Part shown: piece by piece, positions 33,033 through 34,398 of the stretch
Numbering within the stretch: position 1 is the first letter of the stretch
Layout of the letters: the number at the start of each line of letters is the position of its first letter
Source: Bacillota bacterium
Lineage (GTDB): Bacteria > Bacillota > Clostridia > Peptostreptococcales > Anaerovoracaceae
Direction: 5' to 3'
DNA length: 34,398 bases
Assembly: GCA_017442785.1 (NCBI GenBank)
Contig: JAFRZB010000003.1
Location: forward strand, 1-34,398
Made by a program: the position numbers and the translations under genes
The notes under the pieces: generated by a model
Told to the model about the DNA's origin: nothing
The model's input: the letters and a program-made list of their open reading frames with translations, nothing else
Databases searched by the model: none

Positions 33033-34223
33033 ATGCTTATAGACGCAAGGATGTTCCGCCTGGGCAACGCCAGGAACGTCATACGCGAGACCTTCGAGTA
33101 CGGAAAGAGCCGCGCAGAGGTGGTCGGACGCGAGAACATTTACGATTTCAGCATAGGAAACCCGGCCGTGGTGCCCCCCGAGGTGCTGAACAGGACCATG
33201 GAGGAGATACTCGAAAACGAGCCTCCAATAGACGTCCACGGCTACACCTCCGCGCAGGGAGACGCATCCGTAAGGCAGGCCATAGCCGAAGAGCTCAACA
33301 GCCGTTTCGGCACGCACTTCCACAAGGACAACTTCTACCTTACCTGCGGAGCTACGGCTGCCATAGCCATTTCTCTGGGCGCCATACTGGTGCCGGAGTG
33401 CAACGAGGTGATAGGCATAGCGCCTTACTTCCCCGAGTACGGCGTGTTTACGGAAAATTCCGGCGGAAAGTTCGTAGTGGTGCCGCCGGATACAGTCAAC
33501 TTCCAGATAGACTTTAAGGCTCTGGAGGAGGCGATCAACCCGAGGACCAGGGCGATAATAATCAACTCGCCCAACAACCCCGCGGGCATAGTGTATTCCG
33601 AGGAGACCATCAAGGCTCTGGCGGCGCTTCTTGAAAAGAAGTCCAAGGAGTACGGAAACGCCATAGTCCTTATAAGCGACGAGCCCTACAGGGAGATAGT
33701 CTACGACGGACTTAAGATACCTTTCGTAACTAAGTACTATAAGAACACCATAGTCTGCTACTCCTTCAGCAAGTCCCTGTCCATACCAGGAGAGCGCTTC
33801 GGCTACGCTCTGGTGCCGGACGAGATGGAGGACAGCCAGAGGGTATACCTTGCGGTCTGCGGAGCAGGAAGGAGCATGGGCTACATCTGCGCTCCAAGCA
33901 TTCTGCAGAGGACGCTCGGAAAGATCGTTGGAGCAGTTTCGGACATAAGCGAATACAAGAGGAACAGGGACCTTCTGTACGGAGGCCTTACAAAGATAGG
34001 CTTTGAGTGCGTAATGCCCCAGGGCGCGTTCTACCTATTCGTAAAGGCGATGGGTGGAGATTCCGCGGAGTTCTGCCAGCGCTGCAAGGATCTGGACATC
34101 CTGGTGGTGGACGGAGCGGGCTTCGGCTGCCCGGGCTACGTAAGGCTTGCCTACTGCGTAAAGCCCGAGATGATAGAGCGCTCCATGGGAGCCTTTAAGA
34201 AGCTGTACGATTCCTACAAGTAA
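33033..34223 (+). CDS. PLP-dependent class I/II aminotransferase
   Basis: A 396-aa aminotransferase of the aspartate aminotransferase fold. It has F-S-I-G-N-P near residue 34, H-G-Y-T-S-A-Q-G-D, I-N-S-P-N-N-P-A-G, I-S-D-E-P-Y-R and the PLP lysine motif S-F-S-K-S-L-S-I-P-G-E-R. Substrates cannot be predicted. AGGAG lies before the ATG at 33033; a second ATG six codons in is possible. It forms an operon with the 2-hydroxyacid dehydrogenase upstream (gap 10 nt). No terminator is visible before the insertion sequence begins. Confidence 0.88.
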   Translation: MLIDARMFRLGNARNVIRETFEYGKSRAEVVGRENIYDFSIGNPAVVPPEVLNRTMEEILENEPPIDVHGYTSAQGDASVRQAIAEELNSRFGTHFHKDNFYLTCGATAAIAISLGAILVPECNEVIGIAPYFPEYGVFTENSGGKFVVVPPDTVNFQIDFKALEEAINPRTRAIIINSPNNPAGIVYSEETIKALAALLEKKSKEYGNAIVLISDEPYREIVYDGLKIPFVTKYYKNTIVCYSFSKSLSIPGERFGYALVPDEMEDSQRVYLAVCGAGRSMGYICAPSILQRTLGKIVGAVSDISEYKRNRDLLYGGLTKIGFECVMPQGAFYLFVKAMGGDSAEFCQRCKDLDILVVDGAGFGCPGYVRLAYCVKPEMIERSMGAFKKLYDSYK

Positions 34224-34265
34224 AAAGGACAATATATAGCCCCGGCGCGGATCATCGATGATATG

Positions 34266-34398
34266 CTACCTCCCAGGTAGACAGTTAAAAAACCACAACT
34301 GTTTATTTGGGAGGTTTTTCTATGCGTAAGCATTCTTTCGAAACAAAAATGGAGGCTGTCAGGCGACGATTCAACAATCATGAGTCAACCAAATCTAT
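34266..34398 (+). mobile_element. Left end of an insertion sequence (probably IS3-type), cut by the window edge
   Basis: Two hairpins precede a transposase-like ORF: CTACCT-CCC-AGGTAG (34266-34280) and ACAGTT (34281-34286) with AACTGT (34297-34302). The outer boundary and inverted repeats cannot be fixed without the right end. A 12-bp palindrome ATCATCGATGAT (34251-34262) lies just outside. Confidence 0.55.
34322..34398 (+). CDS. Transposase OrfA N-terminus, partial
   Basis: The ORF runs off the window after 25 codons and reads M-R-K-H-S-F-E-T-K-M-E-A-V-R-R-R-F. That resembles the helix-turn-helix start of IS3-type OrfA proteins (K-x-S-x-E-x-K-x-x-A-V). GGGAGG lies 7 nt upstream of the ATG. 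It is too short to assign a subfamily. Confidence 0.6.
   Translation, partial: MRKHSFETKMEAVRRRFNNHESTKS

Noticed and set aside
34251-34262. ATCATCGATGAT as a terminator of the aminotransferase operon
   Set aside because: It is a 12-bp palindrome with no loop and no T-run.

Overview
The window looks like chromosome from an anaerobic Firmicute of the class Clostridia. A placement near Family XIII/Anaerovoracaceae or another Eubacteriales gut lineage is inference only. The grounds are strong AGGAGG-type ribosome binding sites, TTGACA/TATAAT promoters, a tryptophan T-box leader, a single-chain clostridial PurL, a split PurO-like plus AICAR-transformylase ending to purine synthesis, and a sortase-type Cna-B surface protein. 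The DNA is moderately GC-rich, yet ATA is the usual isoleucine codon in most genes.

Layout. (1) 1-1000: a minus-strand gene for a nuclease-like hypothetical protein, with an unusual array of four TACCCC...GGGGTA palindromes (about 54-bp period, 1124-1320) upstream of it. (2) 1456-4326: a promoter and three-gene membrane-lipid type operon: an E2/CAT-fold protein that lacks its catalytic His, a PlsC-like/PAP2-like fusion, and a GtrA-like protein. (3) 4343-5353: pta on the minus strand. (4) 5420-7381: a lipoprotein GH3 (NagZ-like) gene, apparently leaderless, then a Cys-type glutathione peroxidase. (5) 7431-9276: promoter, Trp-specific T-box leader, and a TrpB2-type tryptophan synthase beta gene. 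(6) 9306-10990: REP-like repeats, an AIM24-family gene and a tentative MoaF-like gene. (7) 11025-24057: a large purine operon, purE-purC-purF-purM-purN-purO-like-AICARFT-(LRR membrane protein)-purD-purL. (8) 24115-27770: a 1174-aa secreted, wall-anchored VWA/Cna-B adhesin with its own promoter and three near-identical 291-bp repeats. (9) 31872-27782, minus strand: alpha/beta hydrolase, D-lactate-dehydrogenase-like enzyme, EEP-family phosphodiesterase, RlmL-like RNA methyltransferase. (10) 31957-34223: divergent 2-hydroxyacid dehydrogenase plus aminotransferase. (11) From about 34266 to the edge: the left end of an insertion sequence with a truncated transposase ORF.

How the genes work together. 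The purine operon covers the steps from PRPP to IMP except adenylosuccinate lyase (purB); purK is also absent from the window. Its most striking point is PurF: the phosphoribosyltransferase half is intact, but the N-terminal Cys nucleophile and the surrounding glutaminase residues are replaced, so it probably cannot use glutamine by itself. IMP formation is split between an archaeal-type PurO-like protein and a stand-alone AICAR transformylase. The T-box has a UGG specifier, and its UGGC bulge would match a G discriminator base, which fits tRNA-Trp control of the TrpB2 gene.

The best candidates for something undescribed are the palindrome array beside the nuclease-like gene, the glutaminase-dead PurF, and the PlsC/PAP2 fusion operon.
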